The notes: generated by a model from the sequence alone, not told the origin. A DNA stretch of 64,000 nt from Reticulitermes lucifugus (GCA_026260175.1 JAKCWW010000052.1:44610-108609); one strand, 5' to 3'. Positions 13,901 through 27,506 are shown, counted from the first letter of the stretch. Numbers and translations: made by a program.

Positions 13901-15840
13901 CCACTACCGGTGTAGACGAGTAGCGTCCCTGACGGCGGCGGCAGGAGTGCGGACTACTCTATCACCAGCAGACCAAGTAGCGGTACTCACATACGGAGGC
14001 CTACTCTTCTATCTGGCCGTCGATCTTACAAGTACGCAGGCGCACTTAATGGACCTTATCTCAGCCTTTTCGAGACTGTGGTTCATATAGCAGGTGTCTT
14101 AACCCCGAAACCTCTATGTATTCTTCAAAGACGATTATTTATATCTAGCGGACCGTCACTTACAGCTCCCGAGTAAAGTTCCTAACAAACAGTGCTTACA
14201 CAATGACTCTCGGAGCCACCTAAAACCCGTTACTAATCTTGAAAGCGAATTTTTGGAATGGGTAAAAAAAAACTAAACACAGGGATCTAAAAAATCACTC
14301 TAGCTGTAAAACGCATTTCTCTTCTAACACGTAACTGTTTACAATTCGTCATTATCTAATATTCCGAAATGTGGTTATTTCTTTAATAAAAGCAATATTT
14401 ACAGATAAAGATGTACATGGAACCACAATACACGCTTTTGTTTCTGCCTTTCCTTCCTTCATCTCGCGGCGTATAGAATTCTCATCATGGTATAGCACGC
14501 TTACCAGCAACACAAAAGGAGGAGATGAAGTTACAGTTGCCAACATACGCAAAACAAAATTTAATCCAACTACAGTTAGGCTTTCAGGTTTTGTAGTAGC
14601 GACAGACCCACGTATGAACCAATCAAAGAATATGTATTGTGTGTGTGTGTTTAAAAACCAAGATTAAGCTTTAGGTTTGTGTATGATGGCAGCTAGGATC
14701 GTTGGCAACCGTGACGCCACTTCCTGTTACTATGGATGTCAACGCACGTTCGACATGTCTTCCATTACACGCCACGCCAACAGCAGACATTTGAGGGTAC
14801 ATATAAGCATACGGGCATGCTCGCTTTAAACGTGCTTTCTGTTAATAATGTTTCAAAGTGTTGGTGAATAAAGAATCAAAGATCACTTCCTACTTTAGTG
14901 CCATTTTGTGCCACTGAAGGTAAACTGTGCCGATATTAGACATTAGTTCCTCTTAAAGACAATGTGAATATAATTATGACAAAAAGTTACGAAATGTATA
15001 CAGCTATACCCTGTATAACGTCTCTATGCAAAACGACGCTGAAAAATTAACACCACGTTTCCCACAACGTTGCCGGTTCTTCGAAGATGCAATGGTGTAA
15101 AATAAAGTGTGCACTTCTTCTTTTAGAATTTTCAACAGCGGGGCCTACACAATCCAGTTTTCAATTATGGCTCACAAATTTAATATGTAAATCAATCTTA
15201 ATCTGTGATAAAACAAGAAAAACTTTTTTTTAAAGTATTTATTTTTATTTCACACGGGGGCAACAAAAACGCATCTCCACAACTTACGAGGAAATTTGCA
15301 ACAGGAAGGCATTCCCATGTATTAAATAATTATTATATGTTCTGCTTTTGAGGTTCATATCCCCGACGTCAAGTGGCGTATATTTGTAGTTGCACACAAC
15401 AGAAAAAAATACTGGCGAGTTTACTTTTCAGTCCGCGACTGCTAACTTTCTGGGCGTAAAACAGGCGGGTTGGTGAGTATGTGTGTCCAGTACAAAATCT
15501 GATCAGAACCAGCCCAACCTTCTCGAGTTATGACGCCACAAATTGCAGGTACCACAAAAAACATGACGTACGGAAAATGTGTATGAACCATAAAATGTGT
15601 TTCATTTCTCACTTCAGAATTTATTCTGAACAGTTTTCACTCCGGTAAATATTTAGCGAGTAACGGTCGCGATGGGTGCAGAAACTCGTGGAGGTATTCA
15701 CGTACAGTGACCGCTCCTGCTGTCCGATTTTTAACCGAAATTTAAATGTGCCAAGATATTTTAATAACTGTTCAATACAGTAGGACTTCATGGAAATCCA
15801 TTCAGTGACACTCGAGTTGTATGTGGGCAGACACACACAC
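10925..15840. other. no recognised gene
   Basis: It holds a poly(A) run near 12028-12045. A GC-rich stretch at 12470-12740 is open on both strands, and a CCAAT/TATA-like cluster (ATTGG 13013, ACCAAT 13035, CTATAATA 13066) lies nearby. No protein is recognised. Confidence 0.4.
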
Positions 15841-16053
15841 AGGGTGTTTTTTTTCCTGCTTCACCGATAAGCGCCGGCCCAACGCTCCGCCCGACGCTCT
15901 TCCAGCGTTACGTCGTACGCCACGCGTCGGGGAGGTTTAACAGTCGATGACGGGAACTAGACAAACGATCGCATGATAACCTTTGAAAGTCTAATGAAAA
16001 CTCACCACAGCGTCGAGCCGGCGCTTATCGGTCAAGGAGAAAAAAAACACCGT
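15841..16053. mobile_element. MITE with about 38-bp inverted ends
   Basis: GGTGTTTTTTTTC and ACCGATAAGCGCCGGC near the left end recur inverted at the right end (GCCGGCGCTTATCGGT at 16018-16033). The element is 213 bases with no coding sequence. No clear target duplication, so no superfamily is assigned. Confidence 0.75.
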
Positions 16054-17029
16054 ATGCATTGAGAATCCAATAAGGACACGTACTGTAACCTTCCCTGTGA
16101 ACGCGGGTAAAAAGAAGCAAAGCGAATTACGATTAGAGATTCCGTGACGACCGCTCGTGATCCGTGTTCCGTACGAAATGTGGCACGGGAAAGAATCGGA
16201 CATATTGCATTTAAATTGTTATTTTTAAAGAAACGCCAATCCGAGGACCATAGGATTTCGGAAGGATGGTTTCCTAACTTCACAGCACATTTACGGACAC
16301 GCGCAGGGAAGTCAGAACGATGAAATTCTTGCACGCAACACCGTTCCTCGTTCCTCAGGACACCACCAACACATGCGGAGTTCTACTCCAGCAATACTGC
16401 CAACAACGTCATGGATTAGCCGCGAACTGGTGATACTATGCGCGGATTCTCTCTCCAGTTCCTACACCAAAGACTTCTCAAACTGGCAGTGGCCCAGCTA
16501 GTCAAGAAATTCACCAACTCTCACGAAACCTGAAGGTGCATTATGGTGTGCCTGCCACTGGTCCCCATCCTGAAGCAGCCAAATCCAGTCTAAACCCTCA
16601 CACCAAGTCCATTTTAATAGTGTTATACCCTACAGTCAGGCGACTGGAATAACCACTGCCATCTATGCACTTAAATCAATAGGCTTTAAATGCAAATCAG
16701 AGAGTATGCTGACGTCACGTGTATCTAAAAATCAATAACTGTTTTTCCACTGTCAGCCCACGTTTTACTTACGTATACACGTACATACGTGCCACGCGCA
16801 AACCCATAAAACAACAACGACCGCTCCTTGAATCTACCGTCCGTAATGTCAAAATCTCGACAAACCTCGCAGCACATTACACTTCTATAAAAAGAAATAC
16901 TCTGCTCGGCACGAAACATTCGCTGTGGTCAAACTCTGCACTAACTTATTTACGTAACAGGCATGCAGCGTTGTGGAAATAATGACGGTGATACGATGAT
17001 GAAAGGAAAACATGTCCTGTGTTTAACCG

Positions 17030-17258
17030 GCATGAAGACGTATGGGCAGTGGAGGTATTGACCCATGCATTGTTAACCTTGGTACTAGAAAAAGGTGTGT
17101 GTTATGCCTGAACCCCCCCCCCCACTGTGACAACTTCACTCCCGCAGAAAGAGCCGGAGGTATCCACTAGATAAAAGGTTGGGTAGGTCCTGGAGCCGGT
17201 ATGGGCGCTGTGGTGAAGAGAAAAAATATATACCATAGCATGGAATCAAACACTGTGT
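17030..17258 (-). repeat. SINE B copy
   Basis: The tail (GGGCAGTGGAGGTATTGA read on plus) and head (TGGAATCAAAC near 17243) of a minus-strand SINE B flank a decayed centre with a run of 11 C at 17113. Confidence 0.65.
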
Positions 17259-18485
17259 ATAATTCAAACACAAATTTGCCAACCCTGGAAGATGAAAAGA
17301 CAGAATCTGATCTTCTTGTGGTATATGCCGGTTTCGGTGCTTGTCAGAACGTTGGTTCTTAATTCAGAACGGCACGTAAGACGTGGCGGCGTACCGTATC
17401 TTTTAAAGATAGGCATCGCAGTTAACGACACCAGACGCCAAGATGTTGCCCTAACTGGGCACGATGGCGACATGGAATTCTCCATCTGTTTATACCGTCA
17501 GAGACAATGAAGCTGTGTTGAATTACGCACTTGTAACAGACATAGCGTAATACTGCTACACACAGAGAAATTGTTCCTGTGTTTAAAATCCACACCATGA
17601 GAGTCACGGGTGAGGGGAAGAAAGCTCCGCTAATTCTTTAAAGAAGGCACTTGCTGGAGATCAGAAAGCCTGCAATATTTCAACACTTTTCGCTCGATCT
17701 AGATACATTTAGGTCACAATATTTATGTGCAATTTGAGAGAAAAGTAATCCCATCCCAGAACACTGTGAATTTAGGTCACGCCCTGAGCGCAACCTGTTT
17801 ATACAGATAAGCCGGTTCAGTGCATAACCGTGTTCTTCGCGATGTAAAACAGTAACTTTGAACGGAACAGAGTAATACACTGCCAGACCATGGCCTACAG
17901 AATCTAAATAAAGTACCAAAGAGGGTTGGACGCCAGTAACCATTTAGTTCGATGACCATTCACAGCAGGATGACTGGCATTGCAGCAGTGGTCCCGTTGC
18001 TGCTAGTGTGCTACTTGGCAGTAAACTTGCACAAGGTCTGGCCATTTACTGCATGTCCGTCAACTGAACCAAACACGACTGCGGTATAATGCAGCAGTCA
18101 CGCGTTGCCAGCTAAGTCCACGATATTAAGATTATCACGGTAATGCTATACCCCTGTGTGACCCGACAAAATATCACTTGCTTTGTCTTTCTCACGAGGG
18201 TTTGCTGGAACCAAGTCATGCTGCTCCCATTTCGTGTACAGTCACTAGCAAAAGCACTGCTGATGACAGTCGCTGTTGCAAAACGAATAATCGGGGGAAG
18301 ACTCTCGGTCAGCACTACAACCTACAAATTACAGTTAACTGAGACTGATATTGTTACAGCTTAGTCTACCACTTCTATTCCTGTCTCTGTCCTCAAACTC
18401 CAGTCAACAAACACAGTGACACGACTTTAAAATCTAGAATGTCCTGCATCTCAAAGGCTTAAAAGAAGAGGAAAGCACATTCAGC

Positions 18486-18740
18486 GGGGTACGCGGTGGC
18501 ACTACAAACCGGAACGTCACGGGTTTAGTTCCCGATGAGGTCATTGGGATTTTTCATTGACTACGGCCCTGGGGTCGGCTCAGCCTTTAACATAAATAAC
18601 TACCAGGGACATCTCCTGAGGGTAAAGGCGACCGGTGCGTAGGGCTGACAACCTTGTCACTTTCATGTGCCACAACCTCCAGGAGCCCTAAGGGCCTGTC
18701 CAGGCCTATATAGGGCTTGCTTTACCTTTACCATGTGTGA
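18486..18740 (+). repeat. SINE C copy
   Basis: It has GTACGCGGTGGCACTACAAA head sequence, GGGTTTAGTTCCC as B box, then GGCCCTGGGGTCGGCTCAGCC, the core GGGTAAAGGCGACCGGTGCG and the tail ATATAGGGCTTGCTTTACC. Confidence 0.85.
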
Positions 18741-19564
18741 GGTCTTCGTTCTTCTGTGGTACTGCACTTCGTCATTGTGCATTTCGAGACCGTGTAATGC
18801 CCTCATCTTCAAACGTCGATCCTTGAAAGATGAGACCACTGCGCGGTCTCGAAACGCCGGGCAAAAACCACCCAATGATGGAACACAACATCCCAGACGA
18901 AGACCTCAACTGCACCGCTTCGACAGCCTGAGAACTCGCACAATCCATGCGTACTCGTATTAATAAACTACAGCGCCTTCTGCTACAACGAGATAGTTGG
19001 GTTCTTGTGAGACCTGGCGTTACAGAAAATCGCGTAATAAAAATACGGCCAGATCACAAAAAAATTGGCCCGTCATCCAACCTTACATCTTCACACTGGT
19101 CGCTGAAATCGCGTAACAGCCAATTCGCGTTAACGAAACACGGATAACAGCAGAAGTGACTATATTATGTACATCTGACTCCATTTACCACTGAGTGTAA
19201 AGAGCGTCTTAAAAATCACCTTGTATTTCAGACCTGCATGTTTAATCATTCCAACGATTCGTCCGGTTGACTTTCAGATATGGGATACGACTATTACGCA
19301 AAAAGCATGCAACGAACAGCGGGATAGTGCTTATCACCCAGATTACGCGTTACTCTCACGGTCAATATAGACTAAAGATGTGAAACAAGCCTCAGTAATC
19401 TTATCAGCCCGAGATACTGTACACCTGAGTTTGCACCTACCTAGTATATGATGAATCCTGTAATGTGTACAATTTATTGCAGACACAGTATCCTTTCTGT
19501 AAATTATATATATGACGACCTTCTCCATTGTCACAACAGCACAACAATTGTGAACAATAAAACA

Positions 19565-20395
19565 AGACAATGTGCGCGTAACGTAACACTGTGACGTGTT
19601 CGCGTAACCACTGTTGCAGTGGAAACACAACAATGCATTCTGTGTGTGTCGTTGAGCTACACGTCGCTGTCAACTATACAAAAATACTGTGTTGCACAAC
19701 AATGCCTTTATGGAAAATGTCGGCAGCAACAATGAAACGTACGTATGGCTTCATGTAAAGTGCCCCAAGCTGCACTGAAACGAAAGAAGTTCGTTTGCTC
19801 ATGGCCTTCTATAGACGTATAATTTGGCTAAACAGATCGTAATGACAGATAAGTCGCTGCGCAGTTTCTCAAATTTTGTAAGCGTTGCCAGGAAACATTT
19901 TACGAGATCAGACGGAATGAATCAGTTATGAAGCAATAAATATTAAATATTATATTCTTGCCTTAGTTATCTGGCATAAAAATCGCATCTTTTCTACGCA
20001 GCGTGACCCGTATGGCTCTACCATATTTTTCCACATTATCTCATAAACCGCACGATTTTCGAGAAAAAAAATTATTAAACATAAAATGTGTTTTTATTTT
20101 CTCTACAAAATTTTTTCTAACACATTTTTCATTCTACGAAGAATTCAGCGAGATATTATGGTAAATGTACATAGGCCTTCATGTAAAATATCCGCCATTC
20201 TTGTCAGATTTTAATGAAACTTGTGAATTTTGATAGAATTTCAAAAAATACTCAAATACCAAATTTCATGAAAATCGGTCCAGTGGGAGCCGAGTTGTTC
20301 CATGCGGGCGGACGGACGGACGGACGAACAGACAGACATGACGAAGCTAATAGTAGCTTTTCGCAATTTTGCGAACGCACCTGAAAACTGTTACC
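19565..20395 (+). repeat. interspersed repeat family R, copy 2
   Basis: The left part has GTTCGCGTAACCACTGTTGC. The right part (from about 20000) matches 9610-10010 over roughly 400 bases, including CCATATTTTTCCACATTATC, GGGAGCCGAGTTGTTCCATG and a (GGAC)n tract at 20312-20327. No coding sequence. Confidence 0.75.
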
Positions 20396-21217
20396 AACCT
20401 CAGGAGCATAAGCAGAACGCCGTTACGTTTAGCGAGTTCGAAAGTGAACAATTCTGGGTATCTGGCACAACCTGAACAACCCTGGTGCGTATGGCTCCAC
20501 TTCTAATTAGCTCAGAACCCGTATGATATGCAAAGACAGTGTACAGAATATAAAACGTTATTTAACTTTGTTCGACATATTCACCGTGCCCACGAATATG
20601 TGAGTTGTACAAGAGAGGCCAGAAGAAACGCGAGCAGGTCATCACATACGATGCCCGTCACTTCTGTCCGATTTTAACGACTACTGGAACGTAACAACAC
20701 ATTTACATTTCCTTGACAGGTAACGTAAACCTCTGAGTGCTTTCTTATCAAACACTTCTAATTTACGTTTTCTCCTTATAGTAAAAGACTAATGCATGTA
20801 AAATTAAAAACAGAATGTGACTTCAATGCGGCTAGGAAGATCGAATTGCACTTTAAAATGTCGAACTATCCAATTAGTAGTCGGAAGTACAGTAGGCCTA
20901 CACAGTACTCTTACTGCAGCTCTCTCTCGCTCTCTCTCCTCCCCCCCCTCTTCCTTCCTCCGTTGTTCCTTTCATTCTCACTCTCAACACTTCGGCACGT
21001 GATACACAATAATATCTGCACCAGTATAACACACCGTAAAAGTAAAGTTGTCCCAGTGCTAACCTTTTAAAGCCTAGCGGTTACATTACGTACCACGAGG
21101 TTTAACATTTCAAAAATTCTATATGGTGCTCACATTGCGTTTATGTGTTCTGTACGGATCTCAGAACAAACAGCGACTTTTGCCTTATACAACATTAACA
21201 CACTGGTTTTGTACAGC

Positions 21218-21300
21218 CGAGGTGGAGAGTGTTTACTGCGCGGTACGCACTGAGTCCTTTACAAAACAGTCAAGTTCCGTCTTTAAAGAGCTAAAGACCC
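21218..21300 (+). repeat. dispersed repeat, copy 1
   Basis: It shares about 75 bases with 23645-23735, including AGTGTTTACTGCGCGGTACG. The class is unknown. Confidence 0.6.
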
Positions 21301-21354
21301 AGTGAGAGTTGCGGTACTACGGGAATGTCAGCAGTGTTCAACTGACTGGAAGGT

Positions 21355-21480
21355 GATCGGGCCCCAGAGGCGGTCTGGATGCGATGGCGAAGAAAAAATC
21401 CTTGCCGCAGTCGGGAATGGAACTCCCATCGCCCAGCCCACAGTCGGCCAATCACTTTACTGACAGACAACTAGCCAGGC
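21355..21480 (-). repeat. SINE B head
   Basis: Minus strand: a tRNA-like head with B box GAGTTCCATTCCC, then GGATTTTTTCTTCGCC and CCAGACCGCCTCTGGGG. The 3' half is missing. Confidence 0.7.
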
Positions 21481-22019
21481 AGTGCGGAATATTATGACCT
21501 GTAACGAAGAAACTAAGCAGAGGGGTTGCTGGATTCGGAAGTCGGACTTTCTTGTGGGGAAATTAAGCGAGTGTGTTGCTGGATTTAATGTACCTACGAC
21601 ATATTCTTCCTTGTTCTCCATTGTTGCGATTACCCCATCGCGCATTAACACAGGTGGCACTGGACGCCATAACTCACAATCCACTACATTATCCAACTCA
21701 ATTATACTTACATTCAGGTTGCCGCAGCCCAATCGAGGAACAACAACCGAGGTTAACTAATTCAGCACTTCTGTGCCTTACTTGCACGTTCCGTCAACTA
21801 GCACATAGGTCTATATGTACAGTATGGACATAAAATTCTGTATAATAAAATTGTTTACGTATTCCTCCATTCAATGACTCATTAGAAACACGTTCTCAAT
21901 AACATATGGTAGTGGTACTGTAAAATATGCATGACTGCAGGCAAGACGATCCTGGTGCTGTTCCTACTTACCACATTTAATTAGCCCCATTTTATTAATG
22001 GAAATAACGATTAACCAAT

Positions 22020-22200
22020 TCCCTGTAGTAGTATCCTTGAGAAGCTAACAGTCGCTCAGCTAGTCAAACTGCCACCTATTCCACAGCCTTTCAGTATTAT
22101 TATCTCACGTGCACCTAGATCTTCCAAGTGTTTTTCCCTTAAGTGTTCCAGACCCAAAACTCTGTATGCGTTTCTCATGTTTACCATACGTAGGCCCTCT
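22020..22200 (-). mobile_element. RTE-like LINE C-terminus and tail
   Basis: The minus strand reads MRNAYRVLG, then in shifted frames remnants of the GKRP.GRPR..WEDNIKMDL..G region, and SLTS followed by the family tail (ACTGTTAGCTTCTCAAGGAT). Frameshifts and a deletion are present. Confidence 0.7.
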
Positions 22201-22351
22201 ACGCTAGGAGTCAACGCATCAGAAACGAAAGCAAACTGTGGCACTAATAACATATACAGATATAACAGAGCTCTGACAGAGCAAGCAGCTCTGTCATTCA
22301 AACAAATGCTTCACTTAATAAAGTGTTCTTGGTGGGGTAAGGAATGGGGTG

Positions 22352-22610
22352 ATCCCAGTGGCCGCGCGGTCGAAGGCGTGGGTCTGCGGCCGCTCGGTTG
22401 CCGGAATTGTGGGTTCGAATCCCGCTGGAGACACGGACGTCTGTCTCTTGTGAGTGTTGTGTGTTGTCAGGTAGGGGTATCTGCGTCGGGCTGATCACTC
22501 GTCCTGAGGAGTCCTACCGAGTGTGGTGTGTCTGAGGGTGATCGTGAAGCGTCGATAACGAGGCCCTGGCCCACTATGGGCTGTTGCGCCATGGGGAAAA
22601 AAAAGGGACG
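22352..22610 (+). repeat. SINE A copy
   Basis: It has a Leu/Ser-type tRNA head (GTGGCCGCGCGGTCGAAGGC A box; GGGTTCGAATCCC B box at 22410), then CTGTCTCTTGTGAGTGTTGTG, TGAGGAGTCCTACCGA and a tail GCGCCATGGGG with an A-run. It is nearly intact. Confidence 0.9.
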
Positions 22611-22774
22611 GGGTGGAGAATCATAGTCCACATCCATTTCCTCCAGTCCCCAAGAACCTCCTAAAAGTTCATTTATTGTAGAATGTATTTCTAGCAGGAG
22701 GGTCCGTGGGCAAATAAAAAATCGATCCCTGGGCCTGCATATTGACTGCACCGAGATTAGATACTAAATCTATA

Positions 22775-23056
22775 CGCCCTTCCATTTAGGCAAAGCAGTC
22801 CCATACAGACCTAGGAAGGCCCTTAGGGCTCCAGGAGGTCGAGGCTCCCAGGTTNNNNNNNNNNNNNNNNNNNNNNNNNNNNNNNNNNNNNNNNNNNNNN
22901 NNNNNNNNNNNNNNNNNNNNNNNNNNNNNNNNNNNNNNNNNNNNNNNNNNNNNNNNNNNNNNNNNNNNNNNNNNNNNNNNNNNNNNNNNATCGAACCCGC
23001 GACGTTCCGATTTGTAGCGCAGTGCCTCAACCAACTGCGCCACCGCGACCCCCGCC
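22775..23056 (-). repeat. SINE C copy with assembly gap
   Basis: The minus-strand tail (CCTAGGAAGGCCCTTAGGGC read on plus) and head (B box GGGTTCGAT, GTGGCGCAGTTGGTTGAGGC) flank an N run at 22855-22989. The head is the best preserved of this family. Confidence 0.8.
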
Positions 23057-25599
23057 CTTCCATTTACAGAAACAAATATGAAAGTAACCACAGCGGTTAA
23101 CCTAAAAACCGTAACCGATCCTGTTCGTAATGCGTCATGATTATCGGACAAGACTGCAACACTAACAGTTTATACGCCATTGTGGGTGGAAAATTACATC
23201 AAATCACAAAAAAATGTATTATACCACAAAGGCAAATCAACATAAAATCACGTTAACAAATGTAACAAATTCTCCAAACAGAATTCCCACTACTGGTTCA
23301 GTGCCGCCATTATTCCACCGCAGTAAGTACAATTAACTTAAACTGACCTTTATCCCAAAGCTGACTTTTGACCATTTCACTTTAATCTCGACCACAATGA
23401 TATTATTCACACCGAAAACAGTCTTCGTGATCTGTCCGATTGAATGCGACAAGCATGCAGACATGTATACCTCGGCAAGGGTGACCACGGTGTTAAGTTC
23501 CTGTGCTTTTCATCCAAGAAAAGGGCTTCAAAAACTTAAAAAAAATGCATGCAATCTATATTTTGTCAAAGCAAGGTTTTTTATATTCCGTTTTCGACTT
23601 GGTAATTAACTTATGACGCGTATCGAAATTGATTTGTTTTTTTAACCGAGATGAAAAGTGTTTACTGCGCGGTACGAACTGGGTCTTTCAATGAAACAGT
23701 TTACGCTTCGTCTTTAAAGGGTTAAGAGAGGAACTGAGACAGTTCTACAGCCATACTATAACTTATTATCAGAAAAGAAGAAAACCAAATACATCTATTC
23801 TATCCTTTTCAAAGCAGTAAATTTTCTATCTTTTTCTTAAACATTATTATCTTAAACATTATACAGTTTTCAATACGTAAATTTCATAAACTATGACATT
23901 TTTCAAGTATGTTGTGTTGATTACTGAAAATCTTGGAACGGAACCTAATGTGTTTACATATGTTCCCATTATATTTTTGCTTCAATTTACGCCGCTTCAT
24001 TTGACGCCGGAAATCTCAGGAACCTAACCCCCGGCGTAAACCGAGTCCTACCTGCAGGACTAAGGCGGATCTGTGTGCTCGTAGAATGACGTCAACACGA
24101 AACGTAAACACTGCCCGACAATGACTGGACAACACACCGCCACCCATCAGCAGGTCAAAATCTGTAAACATTAGCAACTTAATAAGCTTGTCTCATTTCC
24201 ACTGCCTCTTATGATGAGTTAGCGAATCAAACCTCGTCAGAAAACAAACATAATCACAGATCGATTAGCTCATTTGTTTGCACAGCAGGACACTTCTAAG
24301 CCATCGTCCTTTCAACAGCAAACGATTCACACGCAATCCGGAACTACTATAGCAAAACTGTCGACATTTATGACAATTCTAACAAAAGCAAGCCATGTTT
24401 CATACATATAAACTACCGAAACTTACAATTTCACTCTAGGACATATACAGAACTATTTTATCAGAAGACCATCCGTTGCGACTTCCTGTCGACTCATTTA
24501 TCGTATTAACATAGCCCAATCAGCCGATCGCCCACACACGTGGCGGGAGCAGGGGCGGTTAAGTGACAAACGACGGTTGTCAGATAAAATAAGGACCTGA
24601 CCCAATCAAGTATTTCGACATCTGCTACCATCATTTCAGGCAATCTTCAGCTGTACACTGTTCAACAATATTTAGGTCAACACAGTACCTATGTTACACT
24701 CTGTATTCTACTTTTATTTTTGTTTTGTTTTATGCACACGTCAGTCGCATTCGGGCACATGCACTCATAAACAAAAAAAGCTTCACGGCAACTGCTGTTA
24801 TAGCCATTGCTTCTCATTAGTTAAAATAAGTATTTACTTATCTATGCCTGAAAAAAATTTTTATCACACATTAAAAGACGTAATTCGGTTTCACGTCTTT
24901 AGTGCCTAGGTCAGATATGGCGAATTTTTTCGCGGCCTGGTGCCAGATTTATATCAAAGGACTTGCCGATCAGACGTGTTGCCAGCCAGCCGTCTCCGCT
25001 GCTCCAGTGGCGAGCTTAATGAGGTATCTTGTTGTACATATGTTACAGACTTCCTCAATTCTTAGTCTGCCCGTGTCCGTTTGTGAGATGTTTCTTAATT
25101 TTGATTTTATGTACTTCACGGTTCAAAATAATTTACAAGACAACACAACGTTGTGTTTCCTTGTAGCCGTCTTCCTCAGCGTAATTTATCTTACGCCTCC
25201 GTATTCAGGACGTACACAAAAAGTAACATCAAAAATGTATATTATGACAAGGAACAATGGCTTGGTAGCCCCAGAAGTCAACTTTGATAAATGTATACAT
25301 AGGTGCCAACCGACATCCCCGTGGGTGCCATACTTGGCACCGGCGCCAACCGTTCGCCATACCTGGTACCAGGCCCATCATTTTGTTTCACATGTCTTTC
25401 ACACACTTGTGTCCATATTCAGTATCCCATTGCTCCGGTGTTATTTAGTGCAAATTTATATATTTCTGATTCTATAAGCGTAACCGTCACGTTCGTACAT
25501 AAACAAACTAATATTCAAAATTTTACGTTGTATTGTCCGTGCATCTTATCACAATTGAGGATTTATTTTATCAACTTATGCACGATATTACAATAGTGT
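23057..25599. other. no recognised gene
   Basis: This holds the longest uninterrupted frame in the window (24902-25477, plus, 191 codons). It has no recognised domain and a run of hydrophobic residues that simply reflects T-rich DNA. A TATA-like GATAAAATAAGG lies at 24582. Confidence 0.4.
23645..23735 (+). repeat. dispersed repeat, copy 2
   Basis: AGTGTTTACTGCGCGGTACG and TCCGTCTTTAAAG-like sequence are shared with 21218-21300. The class is unknown. Confidence 0.6.
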
Positions 25600-25652
25600 C
25601 ATTTACCCCTGTACGTATTTCGGCTTATTTTAAGCCATCCTCAGGGGGTCAC
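25600..25652 (-). mobile_element. Penelope-like end with hammerhead-like core
   Basis: On the minus strand, CTGAGGA is followed by stem GGCTTA-AAA-TAAGCC and then GAAAT, enclosed by ACCCC...GGGGT. CTGANGA, stem II and GAAA are the hammerhead core elements in the right order; the final U replaces the usual C. The motif type is known from Penelope-like termini. Confidence 0.6.
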
Positions 25653-25762
25653 AGAAATATAGTATAGACTATACATCCATTGTACAGATAGTTACATCCA
25701 TGTGAGTAAACCAATAAAATACTACTCTGTGGTTTCCAAAAGTTCCACTTTGAGCTCTTAAA

Positions 25763-25851
25763 ATATATGTACATTAAGATATTCAATATTCCTGAAACTT
25801 TAAAATATGTAACAATTTTAACGAAATTTTAATATCTTAATGTACATATAT
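25763..25851. repeat. 21-bp perfect inverted repeat
   Basis: ATATATGTACATTAAGATAT and one further base recur inverted at 25831-25851. A short ATCTGAATGTACAT tandem follows to about 25880. Confidence 0.8.
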
Positions 25852-25961
25852 CTGAATGTACATATATCTGAATGTACAAACTCCTTGTGAGCAAAATGAC
25901 CGGACACAATCTGCCATGAAACATGTAAAGAAAGTAAACGTAGCGTTACTCCACTGCTTAA

Positions 25962-26105
25962 TTAGACGTCATGCCATGTAGGCAACCGAGAGAATAGACT
26001 ATGGCTCCACGCATTCTTAACTTCGGCACTAAATGGACGTGAGTAGTCAGTTTCACACCTCGGCCACTTAACCCTCGGGAAAAAGCCCGTAAGCCACTGA
26101 ACTGG
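25962..26105 (-). repeat. SINE B 3' half
   Basis: The minus-strand 3' half has the body (GCATTCTTAACTTCGGCACT read on the plus strand) and the core. The head is missing. Confidence 0.7.
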
Positions 26106-26109
26106 ACGC

Positions 26110-26175
26110 TGAAACCAAACTCTATGGAACAGAGTCCTTGAGAAGCTAACAGCCTACCGTATTCGTCAGAGCCAT
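26110..26175 (-). mobile_element. RTE-like LINE 3' tail
   Basis: CAGAGTCCTTGAGAAGCTAAC on the plus strand is the reverse of the family tail seen at 33579-33650. It abuts a SINE B copy. Confidence 0.55.
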
Positions 26176-27506
26176 CCACTGGACCCTACTGTCCCTTCCT
26201 GAGCCTCACGAATCCAGTCCACGTCCTCGCACCCTGCTGCCCTACGATTCGTTGTAATACAGGTGAGCGGAAAGCTCCTGCGCACCTCTGTAAGAAGAGC
26301 TGCACTGCTCTGGAAGTGGGAAAGTCCCGTACATAAATCACTTCAGGTGGGATACGTGACCTCTGACACGTAGTCCCAACCCCCTCCACCTCTGCATTCT
26401 CGGTCAGGTGTTATGTACATTCATTCTCTGGGACTTCCTACTTCCGATAGGTGCACAGGGACTTGTCACTCACCTTGCATTATTCTTCCACTCAAAGGTA
26501 GGTCTCCTCACAGTGATCTCTTCCATTCGGGTTTACGAACTACAATTTCGCGTACTTCTCATCTTCCCCAAGCGTGCTACAAATAATCATCACGAGAATT
26601 ACTTGTTTCTATTCATCGTGGCCGTCACTCCGATACAATTTTCCATACCGGTACTTCCTCATAACCAAACAGCAAACACTAACCTCGTTGTTACAACAAC
26701 CATTATTACCCTCGCGCTCTCTCTCCACAGATCAGCATCAATATCTGATACTGGTTCGTTATGATAATTACAAAACACAATTTTTCACGTTATAAGAGGT
26801 TGACCAGAAACAATCATTTACATTCATATCAAATGTAAACAACATTTCCAGTCAATAGTTCCACAATTCTCAATTGTTACCAAACTTTACCTATCAAGAA
26901 GTGTACACCAAGGAAATGGAAGCAAACCAGAAGCATAACTGTAACAGCTAGTCTATGGCGAGGATATGATTTCTCTCTCGTCATTTATATTCATGAAAAA
27001 TGGGCTATTCGTTTCCCATGTCTATGTGTAACGGAAACAAAACAAGCATATCAATAATCACTACATATTGCCTTTGTTCTAGAATTAGTCTGAACAAAAG
27101 TTTGTACCTCATTGGACTTTACTACTGACCTACTCGTAACAGGCCAACGTTCCAAGAACTAACTACATCGTGTGATGGGTAAAAAATCATTGATGGGTAA
27201 ATGATGACACCTATATCATATTACCGAATTAATCAGTACAGACGAACTACAACATTTACACGAAGGAACACACTTCCAGAACACGATCAAGTTGATAACA
27301 TATACCCAAAGGACGGCTTCAAATTATAAAATAACGTGACTCGTCACTATAAGGGACTACTGTAAATGAAGAATAAAGCTCACATAACGACCAAACAGAT
27401 ATATCACTTGCACGCATACAAAGAGGTCACGGCGTCACAAAGCGGGAATATAAAAATGGGCATACACACACACACAAATACAGAATGTACATAGCCAGGA
27501 TATCCG

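Noticed and set aside
24902-25477. Longest open frame, 191 codons on the plus strand
   Set aside because: No recognised domain, no flanking exon signals, and a frame this long is expected about once by chance in 64 kb of such sequence.
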